A DNA stretch of 39,080 bases. Origin: an uncultured Neomegalonema sp. (lineage in GTDB: Bacteria; Pseudomonadota; Alphaproteobacteria; Rhodobacterales; Rhodobacteraceae). Both the position numbers and the translations under genes were made by a program. The notes under the pieces were generated by a model. The model did no database searches. It saw only the letters and a list, made by a program, of their open reading frames with translations, and was not told the DNA's origin. Of the stretch, positions 19,550 to 29,500 are shown one piece after another; the first letter of the stretch is position 1, and each line of letters starts with the position of its first letter. The stretch is taken from the NCBI GenBank assembly GCA_937948985.1, contig CALFAK010000097.1, forward strand, positions 1-39,080, given 5' to 3'.

Positions 19550-21706
19550 TCAGCTGCCAAGGCTCTTGAGGCGCACTTCAAGGCCGATATTCGTTCCATC
19601 ATCCGCGTCCCTGTCATCGTTAAAGCGCCGATCAACAGAGAAATCAATGGAACAGCATTCGTTCTCATAGCGAACCCCTCCCTGAGAAAAGACGAAACGC
19701 GCATCTTCAAGGTCACGGCGTGCCCCACCGTATAGTGTAAGGTTTTCAGATACTTGCAATGCTCCGGTGGCGACGATTTCTTCGCGATCATCATTAAATC
19801 CGGCCAGCGGATCTGCCTCGACATAGACATAGCCCAAAGTGCCTTTAAACCGTCCGTAATCGGCGGAAGCGTAGACTTCATTGCGGCTGATATCATTCGT
19901 ATCCCCATCAAGGCGGAAACGATGGGTAATATCAAAATATGGCGGCAACGTGAGGCGGAATGCTCCAACATGGTCACTCAGACGCTCATCGAGGCCCGTC
20001 GCACTACTGAATTCATTGTTGTCACGCAAGCGCGCAACACGGCCATAAACCGCCTCGAAACCCAAGCCGCTATGAGCTTCAAAATTATAACGGACACCGA
20101 TATTCGCGCGTGTGCCGCTCTCGAAACGATCCTCGCCCGGAAAACGGGATTCGAGCGAAAAGAGGTTCGTTTCGTCAAACTCAATATCCAGACTATCCTC
20201 GTTCGGAATGTCGAGTGTGTCGTTAGAGTTGGGCGCGGCAACAACCTGCACAATGGGTTCTATGATATGGGTGCCCAGTGAGTTCTCGGCTATGAACGGC
20301 ATCCGCACATCAATACCGATGGCACCCGTGGCACGTCCCTGAAAATCATCACGGTCCTGCGGGTCATTCGCCAAGATATACGTGTCAGCGCGCACATCAG
20401 CGAAGGGCGTGATCAGCAATCCTTGATCGGTGACAAACTGGCGTTCCCAATTCACACTCGCGCTGGCGCGATTATAGTCGAGGCCGACTTCGCGCTGCAA
20501 ATGCACGGCGCTGGCGTTGACGGTGGCTATGCCATAGCGCGCATCTTCCAGAAACCGATACTGTAACCTGAATTCAGGTAACGCTTGCGGCAGCGTTTTT
20601 CCGCTTTCATCAGGCCGGAAAGTCTGGAAGTAGATAAGGCTTGTCTCGGTGAAGAGCTGATCGGTCTGGCGGCCGACGAATAATCGCGAAGTGGTGCGGT
20701 CTTCATCCGAGTAATCATAACGGCGCAAGAATGTGTCGTCGCTGGCCCAATCGACATCGAAGCCGTAATACCACTCATTTTGCAGGTCAAACACCCCCTG
20801 CCCCCGCAGAGCACCACGCCACTCGCGACCTTCGCCCCGCGCATCGTTATTGGTCAAAGCCCCCCAAAGCAGATACTGACCTGTGCGGGTTGATGCACGG
20901 TACTCACCCTCTAAAATCAGTCCGTCCCTGTTCGTCACAAATGGCGTGATGGTCAGATCACGGTTGGGAGCCAGGTTGAAGAAATAAGGGGTTTTGACCG
21001 AGAAACCGATTGTACTGTCTCGTGCAAATGTCGGTGCCAAAAAGCCGCTGCGGCGTTGGACAGTGGGGTCGGGGTGACGGAAATACGGCAGATACGCGAC
21101 ACTGAGGCCTTTCACATCGAAGACCGCATCCTCGTAAATGATATCACGCGCCACCTCATCATGGATGATCCTGTCAGCACGTATTTGCCAGAGTGGCTCA
21201 GGATCAGCCGGGCAAACATCGCAGGCACTGTAAACCGCTTTCGAGAGCACGGTGTAACGGCCATCGACCCGCTCCCCCTCCACTGCCGACAGCTTTGCAC
21301 CGCCGTTGATCAGCAGTTTGGGCTGGCTGATTGTGCCATTTGAAAGATCGGTGTTCAGGTTGACATCATCGGCGAACAGATACGTTCCATCATCATTGCG
21401 CAAAATTACAGCACCGGTTGCGGTTACCGTGCCTTCAAGCACATTGTACTGCAACGCATCCGCACCCAAAGCACGGTCACCGTAGAACGCTTCGGCATTC
21501 CCGGTCGCGCGAGCGATTTCATTGGTGTTGTCAAAGCTCATCTGATCGGCTTGAATTACCAGCGGGGTGTTGGGATCAAGCGTGTCAAAGCCCAGTGAAT
21601 CCTGAAAAGATTGCTCCTGCGCCATTACAAGCGCGGGCAGCAAGGCGCAAAGCGCGCAGCCCGTGCGCAGCAATCCCGTTACCGACAGTCGATACCTGAG
21701 GCTCAA
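19550..21706 (-). CDS. lptD: LPS-assembly outer-membrane protein LptD
   Basis: LptD with LptE inserts lipopolysaccharide into the outer leaflet. After a signal peptide (GLLRTGCALCALLPALVMA) there is an OstA/LptA-like beta-jellyroll (about 35-200; VIQADQMSFDNTNEIARATG, LFADDVNLNTD), then a large beta-barrel with the typical YLPYFRHPDP and RRSGFLAPTF strands. Cysteine pairs lie in CDVC before the barrel and in ECC near the end, as expected for the inter-domain disulfides. The frame is open up to 21793, but that part overlaps lptG and is not signal-like. I place the start at TTG 21706, with GGAG 9 nt upstream, giving 718 residues. This start is an inference. Confidence 0.9.
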   Translation of the reverse strand: MSLRYRLSVTGLLRTGCALCALLPALVMAQEQSFQDSLGFDTLDPNTPLVIQADQMSFDNTNEIARATGNAEAFYGDRALGADALQYNVLEGTVTATGAVILRNDDGTYLFADDVNLNTDLSNGTISQPKLLINGGAKLSAVEGERVDGRYTVLSKAVYSACDVCPADPEPLWQIRADRIIHDEVARDIIYEDAVFDVKGLSVAYLPYFRHPDPTVQRRSGFLAPTFARDSTIGFSVKTPYFFNLAPNRDLTITPFVTNRDGLILEGEYRASTRTGQYLLWGALTNNDARGEGREWRGALRGQGVFDLQNEWYYGFDVDWASDDTFLRRYDYSDEDRTTSRLFVGRQTDQLFTETSLIYFQTFRPDESGKTLPQALPEFRLQYRFLEDARYGIATVNASAVHLQREVGLDYNRASASVNWERQFVTDQGLLITPFADVRADTYILANDPQDRDDFQGRATGAIGIDVRMPFIAENSLGTHIIEPIVQVVAAPNSNDTLDIPNEDSLDIEFDETNLFSLESRFPGEDRFESGTRANIGVRYNFEAHSGLGFEAVYGRVARLRDNNEFSSATGLDERLSDHVGAFRLTLPPYFDITHRFRLDGDTNDISRNEVYASADYGRFKGTLGYVYVEADPLAGFNDDREEIVATGALQVSENLTLYGGARRDLEDARFVFSQGGVRYENECCSIDFSVDRRFNDDRDADDGTNIGLEVRLKSLGS

Positions 21707-21726
21707 TATACCAATCTCCGCAAAGC

Positions 21727-22827
21727 CTAAGCCTCCCCAAAAAACAACGACAACGCCACACCCAAAAATCCGGCACCAAATGCGGGTGCCCATGCACCAA
21801 GCTCCGGCGGAGCAGACCCCGAAGCCCCCAATGCCATGCTTACATCACTCAGGAAGTAAAATGCGAATCCTGTTAACGCGCAACCCAATGCAATCCACCC
21901 GAAAGGAGCGGAACGGGGCGGGCGGATTGCGAAAGCGGCGGCGATCAAGGTCATTCCGGCCAAAAACAACGGCAGTGAAATCATCGCGTGCAGGTGGGTA
22001 CGGTGACGTTTGGCGGAAAATCCGGCAGTCTCCATCCCCTTTATCGCTGCAGGCAGCTTCCAAACCGAGATTGATTCCGGTGGTGCGAAGCTGTTTTGGA
22101 TTTCAGTGGGCGTCAGGTTTGTCGGGATGCTGTAAAATGCCTGCTTGTCCGGGGACGGCGGTTCCGCGTTACGACCATATTGAATGCTGTGAATTGTGAC
22201 ATCGGCCATCGACCATTCCCGCTCCACCAGCACCGCAACTGTGCTATCAATACGCTTTACCAGCTCATCATTCGGGCCGAACAACAAGAAAGTGGCTTCA
22301 CGCAGCTCTGTGCCTTCGGAGTTGGTTTTCTGAGCGCGGATCACAGTTTGACCGTCCTCCCGGCGCTCGCGCAGCCATAAGCCCTCACTCGTGACGGAAA
22401 ACAGGCTGCCTTTGCCCTCGAGAATCTTCGCCTCCATCCGGTCATAGGCATCAAGCGCGGTCGCGGAAAGCGGGGCGTAGACGGCGGTGGCAAACAGGCC
22501 GATAATGAACGCCGCCGCCATCCCCGCGCGCGCCGCGCCCCAATACGTATGCCCCGCCGCCCGTGCCGCCACCAACTCGCTGGAGCGGGCAAGTTGCATA
22601 TACGCCCACATCCCGCTGAGCAGCATGACGAAGGGCAGCGCTTTCATGGAAATGCTCGGCGCGTGAAGCAGCGCCATCTGCACAAGTTGCAGCGCCACAC
22701 CCTCGCGTCCGCCAGCACGGCGCAGCAACTCCACGGTGTCCATCATCACAATCAGGAATAACACTGCGGCAAAGCCCATCAGGAAGACGAACATCACCCG
22801 CCCGAATATGTAGCGGAAAAGCATCAT
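21727..22827 (-). CDS. lptG: LPS export ABC transporter permease LptG
   Basis: This is one of the two permeases that, with LptB2, extract LPS from the inner membrane. The 366-residue YjgP/YjgQ family protein has an N-terminal helix group (LFRYIFGRVMFVFLMGFAAV, then TVELLRRAGG), the motif ALPFVMLLSGMWAYMQLARSSELVAARAAG, a periplasmic jellyroll (about 130-250) and three C-terminal helices. ATG 22827 overlaps the lptF stop (ATGATG), and the open frame upstream lies wholly within lptF. It is called LptG rather than LptF because it is second and directly precedes lptD. Confidence 0.93.
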   Translation of the reverse strand: MMLFRYIFGRVMFVFLMGFAAVLFLIVMMDTVELLRRAGGREGVALQLVQMALLHAPSISMKALPFVMLLSGMWAYMQLARSSELVAARAAGHTYWGAARAGMAAAFIIGLFATAVYAPLSATALDAYDRMEAKILEGKGSLFSVTSEGLWLRERREDGQTVIRAQKTNSEGTELREATFLLFGPNDELVKRIDSTVAVLVEREWSMADVTIHSIQYGRNAEPPSPDKQAFYSIPTNLTPTEIQNSFAPPESISVWKLPAAIKGMETAGFSAKRHRTHLHAMISLPLFLAGMTLIAAAFAIRPPRSAPFGWIALGCALTGFAFYFLSDVSMALGASGSAPPELGAWAPAFGAGFLGVALSLFFGEA

Positions 22828-23942
22828 GCGGCCACCGTCGCCGGCCCGTCTTGCGGAATCGCCCTGAAACGACCGCGAGACAGATACCAAAGGGCGATCA
22901 GGCTACCCAAAATCGGTGGCACATAAAGCGCGGGCCACAACCACCCGTCACCCTTGACCATATTCTCCAACACAAGGCCCGACACACGCAAACTGACGCC
23001 TACAATCGCCGCGATAAGGATACGCCAGATATAGCCCCGGCGGCTAAACTGCGCGCCCAGCATAATCGCGGCGACGACAATCGTCACGGCAAACCCGTAA
23101 AGCGGCGATGAAAGCTGGCCATGCCCTTCGGACAGAAAACGTGAGCGAACGTTATCTTCCAATTCGGGACCGGGGTTTATCAGCTCGTAGAAGAACATCT
23201 CGCTGGGCCTGCGTGAGCGTTCGGCGGGGTCTGAACCGAAGGCGGACAAGTCGTAGGTCAGCTTCTCAAATTGCAGCAGGCTGAGCGCGCCTGTGCGGGT
23301 GTCGATGCGCTGGGCCTGACCCTCGAACATTACAAGACGCGGGCCCGAGGGGGTGTCCGTCAGGACGCCGCGCTTGGCGTGCATGATGATATCCTCATCC
23401 GGGTCGCGCCCGTCACTGACCAGCAGGCCGCGCATATCCTCCGGCCCGTTCGCTTGCCGAATATAGACGGTGACGCCGGGAGCGGGGTGCATAAAGCGGC
23501 CATCCTGGATCAACGAGGCGGCAATATCCGCGCGTACCTCTGCCGTGCGGGTTTTCACCACTTGTGAGCCGATGGGCATCAGCACAAGGATCACAACCGC
23601 CATGATCAGCGATACCAGCACACCGAAGATTATCACCGCGCGGATGCTGGATAGCCTGCCCTGCCCTGTCGCGTAGACCACCACCAGCTCGGATTCAATC
23701 AAAAGGCGGTTCAGCGTGAAGATCACCCCCGCAAGTGCCGCGATAGGCAGGACAATGGACAGGACGCGCGGCAGGAGCGGCACGGCGAAATCGATGAGGA
23801 TGCGGGCGCTTTGACCGTTATTAACGATCAGATCGATCACGCGCAGCGACTGCGCCAGCCATATGACACAGGTCAGGATCAACGTGAAAAACACGAAGGG
23901 TACGAAAACCTGCTGCAAGAAATATCTGTCGATCAGCCGCAT
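22824..23942 (-). CDS. lptF: LPS export ABC transporter permease LptF
   Basis: This 372-residue YjgP/YjgQ family permease is the partner of LptG. It opens IDRYFLQQVFVPFVFFTLIL, has VLPIAALAGVIFTLNRLLIESELVVVYATGQG (in pieces) as the coupling region, and a periplasmic jellyroll containing PAPGVTVYIRQ and KRGVLTDTPSGPRLVMFEG. Three helices follow. It is the first gene of the operon running to the cupin gene at 15983, with the next start overlapping its stop by 4 bp. The upstream 50 bp hold a TTAAC element but no promoter that I can call. Confidence 0.94.
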   Translation of the reverse strand: MRLIDRYFLQQVFVPFVFFTLILTCVIWLAQSLRVIDLIVNNGQSARILIDFAVPLLPRVLSIVLPIAALAGVIFTLNRLLIESELVVVYATGQGRLSSIRAVIIFGVLVSLIMAVVILVLMPIGSQVVKTRTAEVRADIAASLIQDGRFMHPAPGVTVYIRQANGPEDMRGLLVSDGRDPDEDIIMHAKRGVLTDTPSGPRLVMFEGQAQRIDTRTGALSLLQFEKLTYDLSAFGSDPAERSRRPSEMFFYELINPGPELEDNVRSRFLSEGHGQLSSPLYGFAVTIVVAAIMLGAQFSRRGYIWRILIAAIVGVSLRVSGLVLENMVKGDGWLWPALYVPPILGSLIALWYLSRGRFRAIPQDGPATVAA

Positions 23943-23994
23943 CAGGACGCCCGTTGTTAACCTTCATTATGGCTAAGGGTCTGAGCGGGAAAGG

Positions 23995-24696
23995 TCAATG
24001 CGGATGAGGATTTGCTTTGACCGGGAAAGCCTCTGCAAAAGCCTGTTCGCCAGAGCGTGAGAAAGCGAGGATCCGCGAGTTCGGTTCGCGCCTCGCCCAT
24101 TTCAATGCAATGATACGGTCAAGAAACGCGGCACCGAGGGAGCCTGCGAGGTGACTGCGCCGCGCGCTCCAATCGAGGCAGGTGCGGCACAAAGGACGGC
24201 GGGCACGTTCGAGCGGTGCGAGATCAATGCCCATACCGGACAGCAAGACACGGCCTCGCTCGGTCAGGGCCAAGCCATCGCCTGATACTTGCAATACAGA
24301 GCGTTCGATCAGGCTGTCAAAAATCCGGACGCCTTTTTCTCCGGCCAAATGATCGTAACAAATCCGGGCCTCGCGCAAAGCCGGGTCTTTCGGGCCTGTA
24401 TTGGTACGTAAATGGCCACGATTGGCCGCGAGATTCATAATGGTTTCAAGTACGTTTCCGACTTCCGCGTCAGCCAACGCATAGTAGCGGTGGCGGCCCT
24501 GTTTTTGCCGGATGAGCAGCCCGCTTTCCTCAAGCCTACGCAAATGAGCGCTTGCGGTCTGGGGCGTTATCCCTGCTTCTGCCGATAGTTCAGTGGCGGT
24601 GAGCGCCTTGCCCGCCATCAAAGCGGCCAGCATATTCGCGCGGGCGGGATCACCGATAAGCGAACCGATGAGGGCGATGTCCGGGCCTTCTTTCAT
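23995..24696 (-). CDS. ArsR family winged-helix transcriptional regulator
   Basis: The 233-residue protein has an ArsR-type HTH at about 5-85 ([53 protein letters not shown]). A C-terminal domain of about 140 residues contains [20 protein letters not shown]. That extension occurs in a subgroup of ArsR-like regulators of unclear ligand. CRTC with scattered His could bind metal or react with thiols, which is an inference. ATG 24696 is preferred over 24738 because the conserved domain starts there. It is divergent from the NIPSNAP gene across 74 bp holding an inverted repeat at 24698. Confidence 0.85.
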   Translation of the reverse strand: MKEGPDIALIGSLIGDPARANMLAALMAGKALTATELSAEAGITPQTASAHLRRLEESGLLIRQKQGRHRYYALADAEVGNVLETIMNLAANRGHLRTNTGPKDPALREARICYDHLAGEKGVRIFDSLIERSVLQVSGDGLALTERGRVLLSGMGIDLAPLERARRPLCRTCLDWSARRSHLAGSLGAAFLDRIIALKWARREPNSRILAFSRSGEQAFAEAFPVKANPHPH

Positions 24697-24697
24697 A

Positions 24698-24715
24698 CTT
24701 CGATCATGACCGAAG
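24698..24715. promoter_or_regulatory. Inverted repeat, candidate ArsR operator
   Basis: CTTCG and CGAAG flank an 8-nt centre ATCATGAC, placed directly before the start codon of the ArsR-type gene and about 56 nt before the divergent NIPSNAP gene. Position suits an operator controlling both genes. The arms are only 5 bp. Confidence 0.35.
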
Positions 24716-24770
24716 CATTGATGAGACACAACAGGCAATAAAGGTGCAGCAACCTGACAAAGGACAGATC

Positions 24771-25097
24771 ATGATCACCTGCTTCATCCGTTACCATATT
24801 GACCCAACAAAACGCGCTGCCTTTGAGCAATATGCACGCAATTGGGGCGAGGCTATCCCGCGTTGCGGAGCCGACCTGATCGGGTATTACGCGCCACATG
24901 AGGGGTCCAGCACACTGGCCTATGGCGTCTATTCAATTGAAAATCTGGCCGCTTACGAAGCCTATCGCGCGCGTCTTCAAGATGATCCGCTGGGGCGGGA
25001 AAATTACCAGTTTGCACAAAAGGAAAAATTCCTGCTGCGCGAAGATCGCACGTTCCTGAAACTGGCGTCAGCCCCGCATGGTGAACGGCAAGGTTAA
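24771..25097 (+). CDS. NIPSNAP family protein
   Basis: A small dimeric alpha-beta barrel protein of 108 residues. The N-terminal [20 protein letters not shown] and the following [21 protein letters not shown] match the NIPSNAP pattern, as does the late [14 protein letters not shown]. The molecular function of bacterial NIPSNAP proteins is not settled. ATG 24771 has AAAGGACA upstream. The partnership with a divergent ArsR-type gene recurs in proteobacteria as far as I recall. The stop overlaps the end of the convergent pncB. Confidence 0.82.
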   Translation: MITCFIRYHIDPTKRAAFEQYARNWGEAIPRCGADLIGYYAPHEGSSTLAYGVYSIENLAAYEAYRARLQDDPLGRENYQFAQKEKFLLREDRTFLKLASAPHGERQG

Positions 25098-26386
25098 ACC
25101 ACCACGTCCGCCGCCTCCTGCTCCCCGACTCCGAAAACGCGCTTGTAGCGGGCGATTTCGGCGGGGTCGCCCATTGCTTTGTTGGGGTTGTCAGAGAGTT
25201 TGACGGTCGAATTGCCGTTGGCGGAGACGACTTTGCAAACCAGGCTGAACGGGTCCAGTCCGCCATCAGGGGCCAAGCCTCTGAAATCGTTGGTCAGCAG
25301 TGTACCCCAGCCGAAGGCCAGATTGACGCGGTCTTTGAAATGGCCGTGCAGCGTCTCGATCACATCGACATCAAGGCCGTCAGAGAAGATCATCAGCTTT
25401 TCACGCGGATGTTGACCGCGCGATTTCCACCACTCGATCACCATCTCGCCCGCCTCAATCGGATTGCCCGAATCCACGCGCACGCCCGTCCACCCGGCCA
25501 GCCAGTCCGGCGCATTGTCGAAGAAGCCTTGCGAGCCGTAAGTATCGGGCAGGATGATGAGCAGATTTCCGGCGTAATCCTTCTGCCAATCCTCGAACAC
25601 CGCATAGGGGGCGGCGGCAAGCGCGGCATCACCGTGAGCTGTGGCAGCGTAGACCATTGGCAGCTCATGCGCGTTTGTGCCGATGGCCTCGACCTCACGG
25701 CGCAGAGCGATAAGGCAGTTGGATGTGCCGACGAACTTCTCGCCCAGCCCCTCCATCATCGCCTGTACGCACCAATCCTGCCACAGGAAGCCATGACGGC
25801 GGCGGGTTCCGAAATCGGCGATGCGCACGCCATCAAGCGCTTTGAGGCGCCGGATCTTCTCCCACACGCGGGTCATGCCTTGGGCGTAGAGCACTTGCAG
25901 CTCAAATTTACCCATATTTTTCAATACGGAGCGGGAATACAGCTCCATGATCACGGCCAGCGCGGGAATTTCCCACATGGTCGCCTCAACCCATGATCCC
26001 TCAAAGGTCAACTCGTACTGATCGCCCTTGCGCTCAAGCTGATAAGCGGGGAACTGAAACTCCTCAAGCCACGCCACGAAGTCGGAGCTGAACATATACC
26101 GCTCACCGTAAAACGTGTTGCCGCGCAGCCATGTGGATTCGCCGCGTGAGAGTTTGAGGGTACGGATATGGTCGAGTTGTTCACGCAGTTCCGCCTCGTC
26201 GATGATATCGGCCAACGGCACGCGCGTTGAACGGTTGATGAGGCTGAATTTGACATTGGTATCCCGATGGCGGCGGAAAATACTCTGCGCCATCAACAGC
26301 TTGTAGAAATCGGTATCGATCACTGACCTGACAATCGGGTCGATCTTCCAGTTATGAGAATAAACGCGCGTTGCAATATCGGTCAT
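25094..26386 (-). CDS. pncB: Nicotinate phosphoribosyltransferase
   Basis: PncB makes nicotinate mononucleotide from nicotinate and PRPP, with ATP, in NAD salvage. The 430-residue protein has the N-terminal [17 protein letters not shown], the phosphoribosyl region [10 protein letters not shown], and GTNAHELPM with the His (about residue 240) that is phosphorylated in the family. [13 protein letters not shown] and [10 protein letters not shown]-like [11 protein letters not shown] follow. The length is normal for the PncB type. It appears monocistronic. Confidence 0.95.
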   Translation of the reverse strand: MTDIATRVYSHNWKIDPIVRSVIDTDFYKLLMAQSIFRRHRDTNVKFSLINRSTRVPLADIIDEAELREQLDHIRTLKLSRGESTWLRGNTFYGERYMFSSDFVAWLEEFQFPAYQLERKGDQYELTFEGSWVEATMWEIPALAVIMELYSRSVLKNMGKFELQVLYAQGMTRVWEKIRRLKALDGVRIADFGTRRRHGFLWQDWCVQAMMEGLGEKFVGTSNCLIALRREVEAIGTNAHELPMVYAATAHGDAALAAAPYAVFEDWQKDYAGNLLIILPDTYGSQGFFDNAPDWLAGWTGVRVDSGNPIEAGEMVIEWWKSRGQHPREKLMIFSDGLDVDVIETLHGHFKDRVNLAFGWGTLLTNDFRGLAPDGGLDPFSLVCKVVSANGNSTVKLSDNPNKAMGDPAEIARYKRVFGVGEQEAADVVV

Positions 26387-26468
26387 AGGGCAGTCCGGTG
26401 TGAGTCAAACGAATGCTCACCGTGACATGAAATGCGGGGGAGTGCGAGGGGGAAAGGCTGGCGTTCAG

Positions 26469-26497
26469 TTGCACAAAGGGATATTTTCCTCTAATGG
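26469..26497 (+). promoter_or_regulatory. Candidate promoter of the RTX gene
   Basis: TTGCAC at 26469-26474 and TAATGG at 26492-26497 are 17 bp apart in an AT-rich stretch about 40-65 nt before the start of the large RTX gene. Each hexamer departs from consensus, so the call is tentative. Confidence 0.3.
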
Positions 26498-26534
26498 TTT
26501 ATAAGCATTGTTGATTTTCCAGAGGTTTACGCAC

Positions 26535-29500
26535 ATGGCCACCATCGTTGTTGATACCGCCGCTGACTCTATCGCCGATGACGGCATGACCAGCCTGCGC
26601 GAGGCGATTGCGATTGCAAACGGGGATGGTGAAGACAGTACGGTTATCTTCGATGCATCGCTCAACAACACGACCCTGCGCCTCGTTCAAGGCCAGGTCA
26701 CGATCGCTCAGGCGATTACGATTGACGGGGGCGGGGTCATCACGATTACGGGCGATGCGAATGGTGACGACATCACCGATGCCAACGACATCACAGATGT
26801 TACCGCCAGTGGAGCGAACCTGCTGGACGATAACAGCCGCATTTTCTTTGCGACGAGGAATGCAACCGATATTACACTTGATGGCTTGACCCTCACGGGA
26901 GGGCGGACGACGGCAGAGAGTGCTTCTGGTGGAGCCATACGAAGCTCTGCATCCGTGACAATTTTGAATAGCGTGATTGCCGGAAATTCCACGTATGGCA
27001 ACAGCTCTTCAGGCGGTGGGGTACACAACACCGGGACACTGACACTAATCAACACTGAGTTCACCGGGAACGCCACCTTTGGCAGCAGTTCTTCCGGCGG
27101 TGCGTTTTACAACGGCGGGGCCGCAACGCTGAACAACAGCACAATCAGTCAAAATGCCACCTTCGGTGACTACGCATCAGGCGGCGCATTTTACAGCCAC
27201 AGCGCTTCATTGACAGGTACCACTGTCAGTGACAATGCCACCTCCGGACTCTACGCGACGGGCGGGGGATTTTACAGCAATGGTGGCGTTACATTAGTCC
27301 GCAGCCACGTTAGCAGTAATACAACTTTCGGAGATCGGTCAGCGAGCGGCGGGTTCAGCGCGAATGATTATGCAACGATAACGAATAGCACAGTAAGCAA
27401 CAACTCTACCATCGGTTATTATGCGCATAGCGGCGGATTTAGGGCGGGTGGCGAAGTCACGATCACCAACAGCACGGTCAGGGATAATTCCACAGCCGGC
27501 ACACGATCATTTGGCGGCGGATTCAGCACTAATGACAATCTGACGCTCACCAACAGCACAATCAGCAACAATTTTACAAACGGTGACTTTGCTACAGGCG
27601 GTGGCTTTTCCAGCAGGGACGCTGATCTTACGAACAGCACCATCAGCGGCAACTCAACTAAAGGCAATTACGCACGCGGCGGGGGTTTTTTTAGCACTGA
27701 TGATGCAACACTCACCAACAGCACATTAAGCGGTAACTCTACTGCCGGGCGTTTTGCTGATGGTGGCGCGATTTTCACCACCAACGCCACACTAACCAAC
27801 AGCCTGGTACTTGGTAATATTGCACTCGATGCAGGAACTGGCAGCGATATTAATGCGGTCAGAATGTTGACACTGACAAATGCCAACATCGTCGGGGACA
27901 GGTTCACCGTAGACGGTGCGGGCGGTTTCAGCGGGATTACGGCGGAAGATGTTTTTACTGTAACCGTTGATAATGACGGCGTCAGTGCCGGCGCGCTGAG
28001 CAGTAACGGTGGTCCGGTTCAAACGATCGCATTACTGCGTGATGCTGATAACCCGGCACTGGATACGACTACAAGTGGGCTGGCAACAGATGCGACCGGG
28101 AATCCGCGGGATATTGATTTGTCGGGGATCGATAACGGCGGCATTGCGGATTTGGGAGCCTTCGAACTATCCGAAATCGCGACAGGCGCAACACCCGGAG
28201 ATGATAATCTCGTCCTTGGCCCGGGCGATGACAGCGTTGATGCACTTGCGGGTGATGATCTGATCAACGGTTTTGGCGGCAATGATAGCATAAATGCGGG
28301 AAGCGGAGATGACAGCGTTGACGCGGGGCCGGGTGACGATTCCGTCAATGGTTTCGAAGGCAATGACACGCTGTTAGGCAATACCGGAAACGACACACTT
28401 GCTGGTGGGAGCGGTGCTGACTTTATCAGCGGTTCTGGCGGCAACGATACACTCAGAGGCGATGCAGGCGATGATATACTCGACGGTGGAGCAGGACGCG
28501 ATTTACTCGACGGCGGGGCAGGAGATGACACGCTGTCAGGTAACGGCGGGCACGACACGCTGACCGGAGGAGATGGGATTGACGTCATAATCGGCTCTAA
28601 TGGCAACGACACACTCAGAGGCGATGCAGGAGATGATATACTCGACGGCGGTGCGGGCGATGACTTACTGATCGGTGGAGACGACAATGATACCGCCAAT
28701 GGCGGAGTTGGTATTGATCGCCTCTACGGTCAAGAAGGCAATGACAGTCTATCGGGCGAGGATGGCGACGATATACTCAACGGCGGCGCGGGTAATGACA
28801 CACTGTTTGGCAATGACGGAAATGACTTGCTGACTGGAGGCGCTGGGATTGACTTCATCAGCGGTTCGGCTGGCAATGACACACTGAGAGGTAATGCTGA
28901 TGCTGATATACTTAATGGCGGCATAGGCGATGACTTAATAGTCGGAGGAGACGATAATGATATCGTCATTGGTGGAGACGGCATGGATCATCTCTATGGC
29001 CAAGACGGCGATGACAGTCTATCGGGCGGGGCAGGTGACGATATACTCTACGGTGGCGCAGGGAATGACTTTCTGTTCGGTAACGGCGGCAATGATACAC
29101 TGAGAGGCAATACGGGCGACGATACACTTAATGGCGGAGCAGGGAATGACAATCTGCATGGCGATAACGGAAACGACATCCTGCGCGGTGTAAGTGGAAA
29201 TGACTTTATTAACAGTGGCAGCGGCAATGACAGTGTAGATGCCGGCAGTGGTGATGACATCGTTATTGCGGGGTCGGGTAATGATCTGGTCATCGGCCTC
29301 ACCGGAAATGACTGGCTGTTTGGCGATAATGGCAACGACACTCTAATCGGCGGGGATGGAGGAGACCTTCTTGTGGGCGGCGATGGCAACGACATCCTCA
29401 ACGGAGGCGACGGCGATGACTCAATCTACGGTGAGGAAGGTAACGATGTACTCAACGGCGATACGGGCGTTGACATACTTATAGGCGGGGAAGGCAACGA

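Noticed and set aside
25340-25996. 218-codon open frame antisense to pncB
   Set aside because: The sense strand encodes a complete, motif-rich PncB; the antisense product shows no domain.
28019-28699. Ser/Pro-rich antisense frames across the RTX array
   Set aside because: They are the complement of the GGxGxD repeats (giving repeated SLPSPP-type patterns) and are artefacts of the repeat composition.
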